In this document: in pieces, positions 46,647-57,143 of the stretch
Position numbering within the stretch: position 1 is the stretch's first letter
Layout: each line of letters begins with the position of its first letter
Source of the DNA: Siphonodentalium dalli
Taxonomy: Eukaryota > Mollusca > Scaphopoda > Gadilida > Siphonodentaliidae
Length of the DNA: 64,000 nucleotides
Direction: 5' to 3'
Assembly (NCBI GenBank): GCA_032622095.1
Contig: CP136063.1
Span: forward strand, 37,606,106-37,670,105
Program-made: the position numbers and the translations under genes
Notes under the pieces: generated by a model
What the model was told of the DNA's origin: nothing
Seen by the model: the letters and a program-made list of their open reading frames with translations, nothing else
Database searches by the model: none

Positions 46647-46848
46647 CGATAATTGAATTAGAGATTTGGGAAACGGGACGATGCCCTGTTTGATATATAT
46701 ACTATATGATCATGCAACTGGTATGTGTAAAGTTTATCGTTGGGGTGTCTATCTATGTTATGCCTTTGTAAAACCTGTTTTATATAATACTAATAAAAGT
46801 TATGTAAACTATCTATCATTAGTGATTGTGAAGTACTTTGATACATAA

Positions 46849-47508
46849 TTATGAATGTTCGATATCAGTTGTCATCTGGTATAAATCATATGTTTCCGTA
46901 CTTTCGTTTGACCAATTCGTCGAACGGCTGTCGGGTGATGTATATTGGAAGGAATTAGAAAACGATGAATCTTTAGGCGTGTGTTTGGCGTATGGTGTAT
47001 ATAATTTACGATGCCGGCCGCGTTTGTTATCTGCGCGATCCGATTTTGTGTCTGGCGTCGTACTATAAGAATTTTGTGTAATTAATTTGTGTTTTATGAC
47101 ATTTGGTTCCTGTGTTTGGGGCCTAGATTGGTCGCTGGGTGAAAAATCCGGGGGTGATTGGCTGTCTGTTTTATTAAAATGTTTCGAAGCCATGAGTCTG
47201 TTGGCTAATTCAGCCAATGGTATTGAAGAATTGTCGTCTGTGTTTGAGCGCTCAAGTTGAGCGCGCTTAATTGCCGTGGTTTTGAGGTCATCGTCTGATT
47301 CCAATGTGGATTGAGAGCTATTATTATCGACACTGGCTTCACTCGGTGGAAATGCAAATCGATTATGTCGTTTATTTTTTAAGTGATTGGGAATTTGAGG
47401 TGTAGGCCAATCAACGGGGGATGGTTTGACGTGTTTAGCATGTGATTTTGTTAATTTAGCAGATAGGTCATGTCTTAATATGTAAGATATGGGGCCTGTC
47501 TGTTTCAA
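46849..47508 (-). pseudogene. integrase C-terminal extension, after an in-frame stop
   Basis: Same frame as the integrase at 47536-48936, separated only by one TAA (47536-47538). It starts with the usual gypsy tail (KQTGPISYILRHDLSAKLTKSHAKHVKPS) and continues as a long Ser/Asp/Thr-rich disordered tail. Together they would form one protein. Confidence 0.8.
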
Positions 47509-47535
47509 GATACGCCAAAACGGCTCATATTTAAA

Positions 47536-48936
47536 TTAAAATTTGTGATTTGGTTGGTGGATTTTGTAATAGACGGATTGGCCTATTTTAAAGGTTGGAA
47601 TAGATCCACCTTTGTTCTGTTTGTGGTTGCGAGAGGCTGTTTCGAGAAGAGATTTTGTAGTTTTAAAAATAATGTGTTGATTTTGAAGCGTGGTGGCTAA
47701 AAAATCCTCTCCTAAATACTTTTCTCTGTGTGTTAAAATTCGGTCTATGCTTATCTGTGGTTCTCTAAAAAAAGTTAGAAAAAATGGTGAATGTGTATGT
47801 ACACTGGAACAATGGAAGTTCATTGCTTGTGATGCATAATTTAGATATAGGTCCCAATTTTCTACATTTGCTTGGGTGATTGTTGAAATGATTGATGCTA
47901 GACTTCTATGCGAGAGTTCTGACTTCCCATTGCTTTGGGGTGAGTAGAACGAACTGAGGCGGTGATTGATATGGTAATATTTACAAAATTCAGTAAAGGT
48001 AGAGTTTGCAAACTCGGACCCATTATCCGTTAAAATACCTTCAACTGATCCAAATAAAGTGAAATACTCTGAATTCAATCTTTCTAAAATTGTATCCACC
48101 ATTTTGTTAGGTAATGCGTATGCTAAAGTATGTAATGAAAATTGATCAATAATAGTTAAGATAAATCTATTTCCTGACTGTGTTTTGGGGGAAAATGGTC
48201 CCATAAGATCGATGGCTATGAGCTGTCCTGGCCTTGATGGGGCAGTGACTGGTTGAAGCGGGATTTTTGTATTATAAGCATTTCGTTGTCGGCATGTGTG
48301 ACAATTGTTTATGTATGTGACAATTTTTGCAAACAACTGAGGTGTGTAATATCTGTTTCGTATGGTCGCGTATAGCGATTGTATCGCTCTATGGCCGAGA
48401 CTGTAATATTGGGATATAACTTCCTGCGCTATTTTGTCCGTTATATATATTCGTAATTTAGGTATGTCATTATATATTGATATATAGTGTAGGATACCAT
48501 CTTTGAGAATAAAGGTTTTTGCTAATTTTTCGGGTATATTTGTTGATTGCATTTGTTTGATAATCTCGGTGATTGTGTGGTCTGCTGATTGTTCATCTCT
48601 TATATTAGTTATAGGAGGAAGGACCGGGCTGTCGTCAAGATCAACTGATGATTCAGAATCCGTTTTCTTTTTTGGTTGTTTATTTCGTTTTGAGAATTCC
48701 TGAATATCTTTCATGTCAAGTATATTAACATCCTGTACAAGGGGATTGGTGGGTGGATTTGGGTCGCTATCTGTGCAAGAAATGATGCACGGGTGTGTGT
48801 CGGGGTTTATCCGACTGCAAAAATCGGCCGTAACATTGTTCGTGCCTTTAATATAAGTAATTTTTGGGTTCAATGCTGATATTTCCAAAAACCATTTTTG
48901 AATTTTTGTGTTTATCAGATCCTGTTTTTTAAACAT
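47536..48936 (-). pseudogene. RNase H end and integrase of the provirus
   Basis: 466 codons. Residues 1-45 finish RNase H (ALNPKITYIKGTNNVTADFCSR). The integrase zinc region has H182 and CHTC (212-215). The catalytic triad is intact: Asp243 (AIDLMGPF), Asp304 (LTDNGSEF) and Glu340 (NGKSEL). The frame is bounded on both sides by in-frame TAA codons, toward RNase H and toward the tail. Integrase joins proviral DNA to host DNA. Confidence 0.88.
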
Positions 48937-48984
48937 GTGGATGAGGGGTAAGTGATCTGTTTTAATCTCTACTTGGGATCCCTG

Positions 48985-49317
48985 TTAGTAAAATTTAAAT
49001 TGCCTTGCAAACGTATATATAGCGAATGCTTCTTTTTCCGTGACAGAATAATTCCTTTGTGATTTGTTAAGTTTTTTACTGGTGAACGCGATTGGTAGTT
49101 CAAAGTGTTTATCATCTTGGCTATTAGCATATTGTGATAGTATCGCCCCGATACCATGGATAGATGCATCTACTGTCAGAATGAACAGTTTGTCGGGATT
49201 TGGGTAAGCTAAGATGGGGGCGGTTGCTAAGCTTTCTTTAAGCGTGTCGAACGCTGTTTGGCACGGCGCATCCCACACAAATTTAGCATATTTGGCTGTG
49301 AGTTTGATTAAAGGCAA
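48985..49317 (-). pseudogene. RNase H of the provirus
   Basis: 110 codons: the RT-RNase H connection (FVWDAPCQTAFDTLKESL) and RNase H with LTVDASIHGIGAILSQY and YSVTEKEAFAIYTF. It ends at a TAA where a Leu is usual, and the same frame continues directly into 48936. It is in a different frame from the reverse transcriptase, consistent with loss of one base in an A/T run near 49360. Confidence 0.85.
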
Positions 49318-50876
49318 TGCCGTCGATGCGAAAGTAGGAGAATATGACCTGTAAAAATTAAGATTCCCAGTAATCTGCGGACTTCTTTAACTGATTTCGG
49401 AGGTGGTAGAGACTTGATAATTGAAATTTTTTCAGGGTCAGGGGATGTGCCCTTGTCGGAAATAATATGCCGTAAAAATTTGACTTGTGGTTGGCAAAAT
49501 TTAGATTTTGATAGTTTAACTATTAAGCCGTATTCCCTGAGTCTGTCAAATAATTTTGTGAGCTGCTGTATATGCGTTTGAGGATCGGAGCTATGACAGA
49601 TCAGGTCATCGACAAATCCTTCTACAAATGGTAAATCGTGTAGGGCCATGTTCATGAGTTTTAAAAAATACCCTGAGCTCGAGACATATCCCATCGGGGC
49701 TCTTTGATAACTGTATTGTCCTTCGGACGTATTCATAGTTAATATGGGCACATGTTCGGGTTCAACTCCAATAACATGATAAGCATTTGATAGATCAAAG
49801 ATACTGAAAATAGTTGAGCAGAGTAACTTGGACGATATTTCTGTAAAACTAGGCATAGACCATTTTAATGGAATGGAAACATCATTGAGTTTTCTCAGAT
49901 CGATTACCAATCGGTAATTTGGAGTACCATCGGGGTTGGGTGTGGATTTGCAGATGAAGAGACTGGGAAATCCCCACGATGAATGGGCAGTGGGTCTAAT
50001 AATGTCTGCATCTAATAATTTTTTTATCTCAGCAGCCATAATTCGTTGTTTGTTCAGTAGTGTCGGATATTTTTTGCAAAAAATAGGTAAAGTATTTGGT
50101 TTGAGGTCGATTTTCATTTTAATTTTTGGACAATATCCTATCTTGTTTATGTCATTTGTAAAAACATCAGGGTATTGTGATACTAGTTGCAATATTTGCT
50201 GTTTAAGGTGTTGAGGTGCCACGATATCATCGACAGATATAGGTTGAGTCTTGGTGACTGGAGGGTTAATGTCTTGCCGGTCACCTATGGTGTTTATACT
50301 GTGTTTGATTGGCGGAGATGAGTTAATGTTTTGCTCATCGGATGCCGTGCATATCATTTGCTCTTGAGTGCCAAATGCTTGTGCTATGACACGACCTTTC
50401 CTAATGGACATATGTGACGCCGATTGGTTTTCTATCATGACGCAAATATTTGGATTATTTGCATCTGCTATCGTGTCGGTTACATGTACATTTGGTTCCT
50501 GTTCGAAAATGGACATGTTACCTTTGCCTATTCGGATTATAGGTGTGTTAAACATATCATTTGGCCCTATGAGTCTGCCTGTTATGATGGCGCATGAGTG
50601 GGGTGATAATGAAACGTTATTTGTTGATCGGATGAGTGATGCAATGTGACCATCCCTTAACATTGGGTATAATTGGTTCTGTATTCTGAATTTTTCTAGA
50701 TCAAAGTAAAGTCTAATACTGTGTTGTTTCATAAAATCGCGCCCTAAAATGCAAGGACGGGACAAGGTTGCACATATGACAAATTTGTGAGTAAGAATGA
50801 GTTTTCCGATTCTAAATGTGAGATGTGTGGATCCAAAAACTTTCATTGGGGTTCCATCGGCTGATGTGAGTAACAC
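49308..50876 (-). pseudogene. protease end and reverse transcriptase of the provirus
   Basis: 522 codons. It begins with the second half of the aspartic protease (SRPCILGRDFMKQHSI). The Ty3-type reverse transcriptase follows, with PNYRLVIDLRKLND, the LLCSTIFSIFDLSNAYH block and catalytic FVDD in EGFVDDLICHS. It ends in a frameshifted tail just after VRRLLGIL. It lies one frame away from the upstream protease frame, consistent with loss of one C near 50900. Confidence 0.9.
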
Positions 50877-50887
50877 ATGTTCTTTAA

Positions 50888-51544
50888 TTAAAGGTGGTCG
50901 ATTGGTATGGATCTATAAATGTCGTATTTCAAGCAACTGGTGGTTGCCCCGGAATCTAATAGTGATCTAATCCGTTGTTTGTGTATTTTAATGATAGTTG
51001 AGCATGGTGTTTGGTTTAGAGCACCATCTGTCATATCACTTGGATATTTAAGTACTGGTATAGTGTGTTGTATGGCTTTGACTGGTGGTATTATAGGGTT
51101 AATTGCAGTATTGGAATGTGATTCGCGAGAATTGGTGCATGTTGACTTTCTTTTGGATGATGAGTAAGAATTAGTAATGTGTTGGTGCTTGGGCTTTTCA
51201 AGGTGATTCAGGGTTTTAAAATGGGAAGGAAAGTTTAAGTCAAGAAGCGGTGAGATAGACTTATTGGAAGAATTATGAAATCTGGGTTTCATAGAGGGAC
51301 ACCTGTTATGGCAGAAGGTGGTATGTGTTACCTGCCTGTGGCGAGGGAGATTAAGTGGGTGCCGCGTGCGGTAATTAATATATCGTTGGTTTTGGCACTT
51401 TGATGGTAGCGTGGGGTAATGATTAATGGGCTGCAGCTGTGAATCACAGACTCTATGCTTTTGAGATTCGTATGTTCGATGAGCTTTAGCATATCTATGA
51501 TTGTGGCCGCGTATGGTGCTAATTTGATGTGTTATTGGACTCAT
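50888..51544 (-). pseudogene. Pol N-terminal frame with protease active site
   Basis: 218 codons from its first ATG, but the frame is open further upstream to the gag frameshift site, so it is most likely translated by -1 frameshifting from gag. A basic Ser/His/Asn-rich linker leads to the aspartic protease active site (LLDSGATTSC, about residues 195-204). The frame ends shortly after, before the rest of the protease, which lies in the next frame. Confidence 0.8.
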
Positions 51545-51604
51545 TGCCTTGCGTTGGTGGGTGGGGGTGAAATTTTTGATGCAATGAGTCCTTATCTGTT
51601 TAAA
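51537..51604 (-). promoter_or_regulatory. gag-pol -1 ribosomal frameshift signal
   Basis: The minus strand carries the slippery heptamer T TTA AAC (51604-51598) in the gag frame, three bases before the gag stop (51594-51592). After a six-base spacer comes a perfect 11-bp stem: GGACTCATTGC (51591-51581) pairs with GCAATGAGTCC (51547-51537) across a 33-base C-rich loop. The -1 frame is open from the slip site into the protease frame. Heptamer, spacer and stem match known -1 frameshift signals. Confidence 0.85.
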
Positions 51605-52737
51605 AATTGGTTGTTATTTTGAGCCCGACGTCTGCATTGGTCTGTGGTGTGATTGGTTAATCTGCAGTATGTACAGAACAGGAGTCGTTGATGTGTTGTA
51701 GTATATCTTGCATCCATGGTTTGGATACGGTTTGGATGGGAGACCCTTGGTTCAGAGTAGGGGTGATGAGAATTTGAAGGTTGGCGCCTGTGGGGGTGAT
51801 CATTGATTCGGTGTCTGTCTTTGGATTGGCGGGGGGTGTAAGTGGATTGTGATGGACCTCTTGGAATGTGCCGGTGGTTATTGTCGATATCCATTGGTTG
51901 ATGGGATTGTAACTGTGGGAATTGGTTATAATCATTATGATGTTCACCGTAACGTAAGCGATAACGCTGCCGAAGGTTCATTTCGCGTAGGGCAATATCA
52001 GTAGCTCTATCGAGCGTTACGGGGTCGTCTTTGAGAAGCCTGAATTTGATACTAGAGTCACGAATACCGTCGGAAAAAAATGCTACTAATTGGGATTGCA
52101 CTGCTCTTGTGTTAATTTCATCAGTAAACGCGTGTTTAGCAAGGGTACGTATGCGTTCTGCAAACATGGCAATTGTTTCCGTATGTCTCTGCCTAATGGC
52201 TCGTAATGAGGAAAGGGCTTGAGGCGAATCAGTTATGGAACTGAATAATGAGCGTAACTGTGATTTAAGATCGGTCCAGGTGAACGTGAATTTTCCGTCT
52301 GTGTTATTTTCATTTATGAAGCGTTGAATAAATTCAGAAACTTGAGATTTGCATGTCTGAGCGGCAATTTTGATGATAGTCTCATCTTGTGCCGAAATCG
52401 CGCGGGAGTATTTTTCCACCGCATGGACCCATTGGGGAAAAGCGTCAGGCTTGCCATCGAATGGTTCAATAATGGAATTCATCCCCAACAGTGCTGTTAT
52501 TGTTGTTTGTGTTTTTAAACTTTCTGTCTGGTAGCGGATAGAACTAGTGAAATGGCTAATTTCATGGGTAAGCCGTGACAATAGCAAGTTTTGAGCATCT
52601 TTGCCCATTTCATTAGTAATGTCTGTGTGGGGGGATCTTGCGGTTGATCGGTCCATTTCCCTGTTTACTTCAAGGTGATGCTGATAATTTTGGCTTGGAT
52701 GAAAATAATCGCTGCTCTGCGGAGGTGGTGACTCCAT
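51592..52737 (-). CDS. Gag of the provirus
   Basis: 381 codons, intact. A capsid-like domain occupies about residues 95-260 (FDGKPDAFPQWVHAVEKYS, then IRQRHTETIAMFAERIRTLA), as in Ty3 Gag. A basic, His/Pro-rich linker follows, then one CCHC zinc knuckle near the end (CTYCRLTNHTTDQC). Gag packages the RNA genome into particles. The stop follows the slippery site by one codon. Confidence 0.88.
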   Translation of the reverse strand: MESPPPQSSDYFHPSQNYQHHLEVNREMDRSTARSPHTDITNEMGKDAQNLLLSRLTHEISHFTSSIRYQTESLKTQTTITALLGMNSIIEPFDGKPDAFPQWVHAVEKYSRAISAQDETIIKIAAQTCKSQVSEFIQRFINENNTDGKFTFTWTDLKSQLRSLFSSITDSPQALSSLRAIRQRHTETIAMFAERIRTLAKHAFTDEINTRAVQSQLVAFFSDGIRDSSIKFRLLKDDPVTLDRATDIALREMNLRQRYRLRYGEHHNDYNQFPQLQSHQPMDIDNNHRHIPRGPSQSTYTPRQSKDRHRINDHPHRRQPSNSHHPYSEPRVSHPNRIQTMDARYTTTHQRLLFCTYCRLTNHTTDQCRRRAQNNNQFLNR

Positions 52738-52751
52738 TATGTTATTAAGGA

Positions 52752-53243
52752 TTAACGGTGTCTGTTTTGGGATCTATGATATGGGTGCGAAATATGTTGT
52801 ATTTTTTTCCAAGTGCCGTGGCGGTGTATTATGCGATTCAGGTGTATTTGACACGATTCAGGTGATTTATTAGGATGTTTTATGGGAATTGCCGCAACTA
52901 TAGAGTTGACAATAAGTTTTGGATAATCCGTAAAATGAGCCGGAAATGTATGCCACTCGTTCCAAGAATCTAGTGTATGTCCTGAGTAGTTATTTGTAAT
53001 CATACAACGCACGTATAAGCGGATTGTATCTAGCGTTATATCAATGCGAATGGGATTGCAATATTTAATGAGTTGTGGCGATAAAGTTATTTGGTGGGGT
53101 AAAGCGTATCTACAGTAAGTTTTAAAATTAAGAACTGAATGTTGTTTGTAAGAGGTGGGTGGTATGGGCTGATCGTTTGAAGCATGTATTGTAGTAGGAT
53201 GGGTAGGTAGTGTAGGTGTAGTAGAATCAGGTGATGTGTCCAT
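52752..53243 (-). CDS. small ORF upstream of gag in the provirus
   Basis: 163 codons, ending 14 bases before the gag ATG in another frame. The N-terminus is Pro/Thr/Ser-rich. The C-terminus is His/Arg-rich (HISHPYHRSQNRHR). The central part (SWNEWHTFPAHFTDYPKLIV) has no family I know. It could be a matrix-like or accessory protein, or an extension of Gag separated by a lesion. Confidence 0.55.
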   Translation of the reverse strand: MDTSPDSTTPTLPTHPTTIHASNDQPIPPTSYKQHSVLNFKTYCRYALPHQITLSPQLIKYCNPIRIDITLDTIRLYVRCMITNNYSGHTLDSWNEWHTFPAHFTDYPKLIVNSIVAAIPIKHPNKSPESCQIHLNRIIHRHGTWKKIQHISHPYHRSQNRHR

Positions 53244-53561
53244 AACCCACGTGAAAAAAAAAGGAGTAAAAGAATGCTAAAAATAGGGGGTGTGCAATTT
53301 GACAGCAAATGGGAAAGAAAAGATGGTCACTCACCAATTTCCGAGAAGAATAATGTGCACAAGTCTGTGATGATGAATGATGTACAGAATGTTCTTGTCG
53401 TGTTTATTGGAAGCCGAAGGGTGTCCAAATCGGATGTTAATGTTTATGTGGATCTGAATCTGGTCTGCAAGAGGCGTGAGTAATGTTTTTAGCTGGATAC
53501 ACGATGTGAGCTGGTTGTATGAGAATAAAAGGTTGATTAGTCTATATCAGATGAGTATGTA

Positions 53562-53690
53562 TGCGGTCCTGTGTGTCCGAAGGGTTGGTGTGCGGTCCTG
53601 TGTGTCCGAAGGGTTGGTGTGCGGTCCTGTGTGTCCGAAGGGTTGGTATGCGGTCCTGTGTGTCCGAAGGGTTCCTGTGTGTCCGAATGG
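53562..53690 (+). repeat. 29-bp tandem repeat in the provirus leader
   Basis: 'gcggtcctgtgtgtccgaag' plus 'ggttggtgt' is repeated four times head to tail, the last followed by a partial unit. It has no spacers. Confidence 0.9.
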
Positions 53691-53851
53691 TTGAGTTATG
53701 GTTGACCGGTGCAGTGGTCTAGTGTGTGAGACTCTATCCGTGGCTGGAGTGTAAGGCTGTATCCCCGTGGTTGAGTAGCGGTTTGAGATTGTTTCTGCTC
53801 TGTAGTGATCGTCTAGTGGCCGAGACTTCAAGTTGTGTGGTGAGACGTAGA

Positions 53852-53867
53852 ACTGTTCACGGTACCA
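53852..53867 (-). promoter_or_regulatory. putative tRNA primer-binding site
   Basis: TGGTACCGTGAACAGT begins nine bases after the 5' LTR end on the minus strand. The TGG start fits a CCA tRNA end. I cannot name the tRNA. Confidence 0.4.
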
Positions 53868-53876
53868 TTAATACTA

Positions 53877-54332
53877 TGTGAGGTAATGAACACATAGATA
53901 TAGTAGGTACAAGTCTTTATTATGTTGTGAATAAGATATGCAGTGTGTACAAATATAATGACCAATAGTTGCCGCGAAGTGATGTCCCCGAATGGGTGAT
54001 GCCTGGTGTGAATGATGCCTGGATATGATCTAGGTATGAGATGAGTCTAGTGAAAGCATGAGGTGATGGGATGTGGTTGTCTCTTATATACTATTTGGGA
54101 CGCATATTAGATGAGGCGTTTGGCAATACACATCGGGATTGGTTCCTTCGTTATGGGCATTTCCCTTGACCATATTCGGGAGCCATCTTCATTGTGTGTA
54201 TATCTTCGCTGAGATTAAGACGTGTGAGGTTTCGAGAACCGAACACGAATATCTGAGTTTGGGGTTTTATATATTGGGACATTCGTATAGTTTGAATCAA
54301 GTTGTGAGATTATAATGGGTAGTTATCTCACA
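53877..54332 (-). repeat. 5' LTR of the provirus with promoter elements
   Basis: 456 bp. On the minus strand TATATAAGAG (54090-54081) is a TATA box, and AATAAA (53921-53916) a polyadenylation signal about 165 bases downstream. Both positions are as expected for U3-R-U5. Confidence 0.92.
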
Positions 54333-54950
54333 CCAATAAAGATAACTTTGTCGCTAATAAACCACAATGGCATCGTTCTTGTCGCGGAAAGTGGATGCGA
54401 AGAACGCATATCCCTGATGAACAAGATCCAGATTCCAGTTCGGTTTGATCCAGGTTATCACAGCGGTGCATTGCGAAATTTGACTATATGCGCGCGTGTG
54501 GTATATGTTGCGAAGAAAGCGTGGCTGGAAAACAGACACGAGAAACTCCGCAATGTTGAAACAGACTCAATACAAACATTGGTATATGATAAAGCTGTTC
54601 AGCTACAAGACCCATCAGTTATTTTACGCATACAAGGCGTAGGTAGTGCACCTATTGCTAGCAGCCAGAGTTAAATGTAATAAATTATGTTATGACACAT
54701 TTCGGAAAAGAAAAGAAAACCTGGGGCTACATGCGCCTGACCATCGTGATCTGTATGCTGTCGCCTACTCCACATACACTCGTTAGCGGAATTGCGACGC
54801 TTTTGAACGAAGCCAAACTCTTTACTACTTCTAATTTGCTAGACATGTATCGATTGTACTTTGCTGATGCTCGAATAGATGCAAAGAGTGTTGAAAACTA
54901 TCGGACATCAAGTGTCAAAAAAATACCTGTAAACCACTTTGGATAAAATA
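54333..54950 (+). pseudogene. 3' part of the decayed gene interrupted by the provirus
   Basis: Reading resumes directly after the CCAA duplication (NKPQWHRSCRGKWMRRTHIP). It changes frame near 54450 to PGYHSGALRNL and DPSVILRIQGVG, and again near 54800 to NEAKLFTTSNLLDMYRLYF. The pieces resemble one multicopy mollusc gene family of unknown function. Stops and shifts show it was already decaying. Confidence 0.5.
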
Positions 54951-56620
54951 TTGTGTTTATTCCCCCAATGTAGTAGACATCCCGAATTAGTGTGCTCAGC
55001 GAGCCTATCCACAGCAGATTTTGTGACGGCCTGGAGACGTCTTTAAAAGGATATTGATGAAAGTTATGTTCCTGTGGAGAATCCAGCGTTGCTCGAGTTA
55101 TCAAATCTGAATTTAGAGACATACAGAGTCGCCCAAAAGATGAGAATGAAGACACATGGGACGTCACATATGAGCACACCTTGATGACAGTTCCAGTCAT
55201 AACTTCTTTGCATTCTTGTTATGTTCTGACGCAAGCCTTGACAAAGTTGGTGAAGATGGCATAGTTAGTATAGCTGAAAGTCCCTACCAAAATACCAAAG
55301 TACCAGAACACCACACCATGTGGGCCTTGCAGTTTACGTATACCACAAACTAGAAGTCGTTATATCATCACTATTCTCAACAGACTGGGAATAGCCATAT
55401 TAGAACAATTACCTGGTAACATATTTCTGCCACGTCCTTAATTATCTGGACCAGTTTCCATTTCTTTGCATGATAAATCTAGGTATTCAACACGTCGAAG
55501 GGTCCCTCTAATCATAACGTTTCAAACAATAAATTTTCCGGTGTCTGGCTTAAGATTTTCAGTACTTGCTAAATATGGGATTTGTTCGTCATCGTGACCT
55601 AAAAAGGCATATGGTCAATAAGTATACAAGCTTACAAAAGGTCATATCTATGGATGTCTTTCTCATACCCCATGTGGATAACGATATGTACACCTGGCTA
55701 ACTTCCAGTTAACTCGTCACTTCTCAATAGATGGTGAAATTCACAAACTTAGCGAACATATTGGCATACGTGAACAACTTCGGCAGTGTTTCCAAGGTAG
55801 CTAGCTGTCTCATTCCCTTTGACAGATGCCTATCTGCTAAGAAGAAGACCATAATGTACCGACTACCCACACTTCTTGACCATGATCATAACCAAACTGT
55901 GACGTCACGCAGTCGTCTCGTCGAATAGCTCCCAGCAGAGAAGAACAAACTCACGATGCTAGTTTGTAGAGATGTGCCATGACAGCGGGAATGAAATGGG
56001 CCACCATATACACCCCTACACTAGGTATAGAATGTCATACGTATTGGTATTTGTTGTGTGGTAAGATTGTATTTCCACATCCGTTTCAAGGCCGTTCTGA
56101 ATCAACTTGACCAGACCAGACGTTTGATTTTGTCTGGATAATACTATCCAGAACAGTCGGATACAGCTACAGGATAATGTTTTTATGGAATGATGGTATT
56201 TATAGTCTCAATGGCAATGGGTTTGGACGTTGGTGAACGTGACCTTTATAAAATATAGTAGTTAATATGTCGCATGCAGGACAATGGTTTTGAATGGTGA
56301 TGTTACCAATAAATCACTTGGTGTACCCAACGTAGGCTAAACGGAATGCAAGATCGCATCACAGTAACATTTCTCTAGACGTTTTTCGCGTTGAACATTT
56401 TACCCTTGTGTTGATGGCATTGTACTTTCTTGAACCATACCACCAGCGGGATTATGACATCAACTATCAAATGCATCGTCCTTAAGACTACATCCCAATC
56501 TGGGTGGAGCTTATATAGTAGTAGCGAATGCCCAATGGTACACGCCTGGTCCAGTTGATTAAGAACGGCTTCCAAGCGGATTGGAAGAGGCAATCTAATC
56601 TTAGCATACAAGGAAAGCAA
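54951..56620. other. mostly gene-free, traces of the decayed gene
   Basis: Short open pieces (for example near 55020-55100) may continue the decayed gene above, but I cannot support a frame. A 127-codon minus frame at 56375-56758 overlaps the LINE 3' end and is not accepted. Confidence 0.4.
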
Positions 56621-56783
56621 AGCCACAGATAGATAATGATTTATTGGCAAAAAAACATCCACCGAGGACAGTTTGCTAATACAATGGATAATAGTATACA
56701 AAACATGTGATAATAACATAAACAAGAACAAAATTACATAATATGCTAAGATGTACAAGGAGTCTCAGGATCATGTATCATAT

Positions 56784-57143
56784 TTATGGTTTCCTAACTG
56801 TTATTTGCTCAGCACGAGTATCGAAGAAGCGACGGATCAGTTTACATAGTATTCGTGTTAGAGTGGGACAGTCATTTGTCGATATAGTAGTAAATTGATC
56901 GTTGGCGTTAATGCGTTGAAAATTCGGATTATGGTTAACCATTGAGTCGAGAAGCTCTCTTCGTAGTTGTGAATATGCAGTGCATTCCAAAAGGAAATGT
57001 ATTTCATCTTCTACGACATCATCGCAGCAAAACACACACTTTCTATTTTCTAATTTGACTGGGGGCTGTAAATGACGCCCTTTTTCTATAGCAAGTACAT
57101 GGTTACTGATTCTGAATCTGGTGAAAGCTATTCTGTCTTCCAT
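56784..57143 (-). pseudogene. LINE ORF2 C-terminal zinc-finger part
   Basis: 119 codons: RIAFTRFRISNHVLAIEKGR, then CVFCCDDVVEDEIHFLLEC, the CCHC-like end of many LINE ORF2 proteins. It is one frame off from the RT and overlaps it by 16 bases. Confidence 0.8.

Larger units (their letters stand above)
43198..46848. other. 3.6 kb pol-env spacer of the provirus
   Basis: There are no minus-strand genes. It holds three different tandem arrays (listed separately), a (GTT)n tract at 45189-45220 and an ORF on the opposite strand. If env is expressed by splicing, this region would form the intron. Confidence 0.7.
53244..53876. other. provirus leader
   Basis: Untranslated leader between the 5' LTR and the first ORF. 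It contains the primer site and a 29-bp tandem repeat; no gene seen. Confidence 0.6.
39658..54332 (-). mobile_element. env-bearing Ty3/gypsy (errantivirus-like) provirus, 14.7 kb
   Basis: 456-bp LTRs (39658-40113, 53877-54332) start TGTGAG and end CTCACA and differ at one base. CCAA is duplicated outside. Coding is on the minus strand: leader, ORF-a, gag, protease, reverse transcriptase, RNase H and integrase, then a 3.6 kb spacer, then env. At 14.7 kb it is unusually long, mainly because of the repeat-rich spacer and leader. Insertion must be recent, yet pol has two frameshifts and two in-frame TAA stops, and env has a frameshift. Confidence 0.92.

Noticed and set aside
47536-48968. TAA codons as evidence for stop-codon recoding
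   Set aside because: Host-like frames nearby (cGLR, gag) use TAA/TGA normally as ends or avoid them; simple mutation explains the data.
49936-51167. Plus-strand ORFs within pol
   Set aside because: Shadows of reverse transcriptase and protease frames.
53562-53690. CRISPR-like short direct repeats
   Set aside because: The 29-bp units are head to tail with no spacers, in a eukaryotic retroelement leader.
56375-56758. 127-codon hydrophobic minus-strand ORF
   Set aside because: It overlaps the LINE 3' UTR, so its N-terminal half is retrotransposon sequence; no family recognised.
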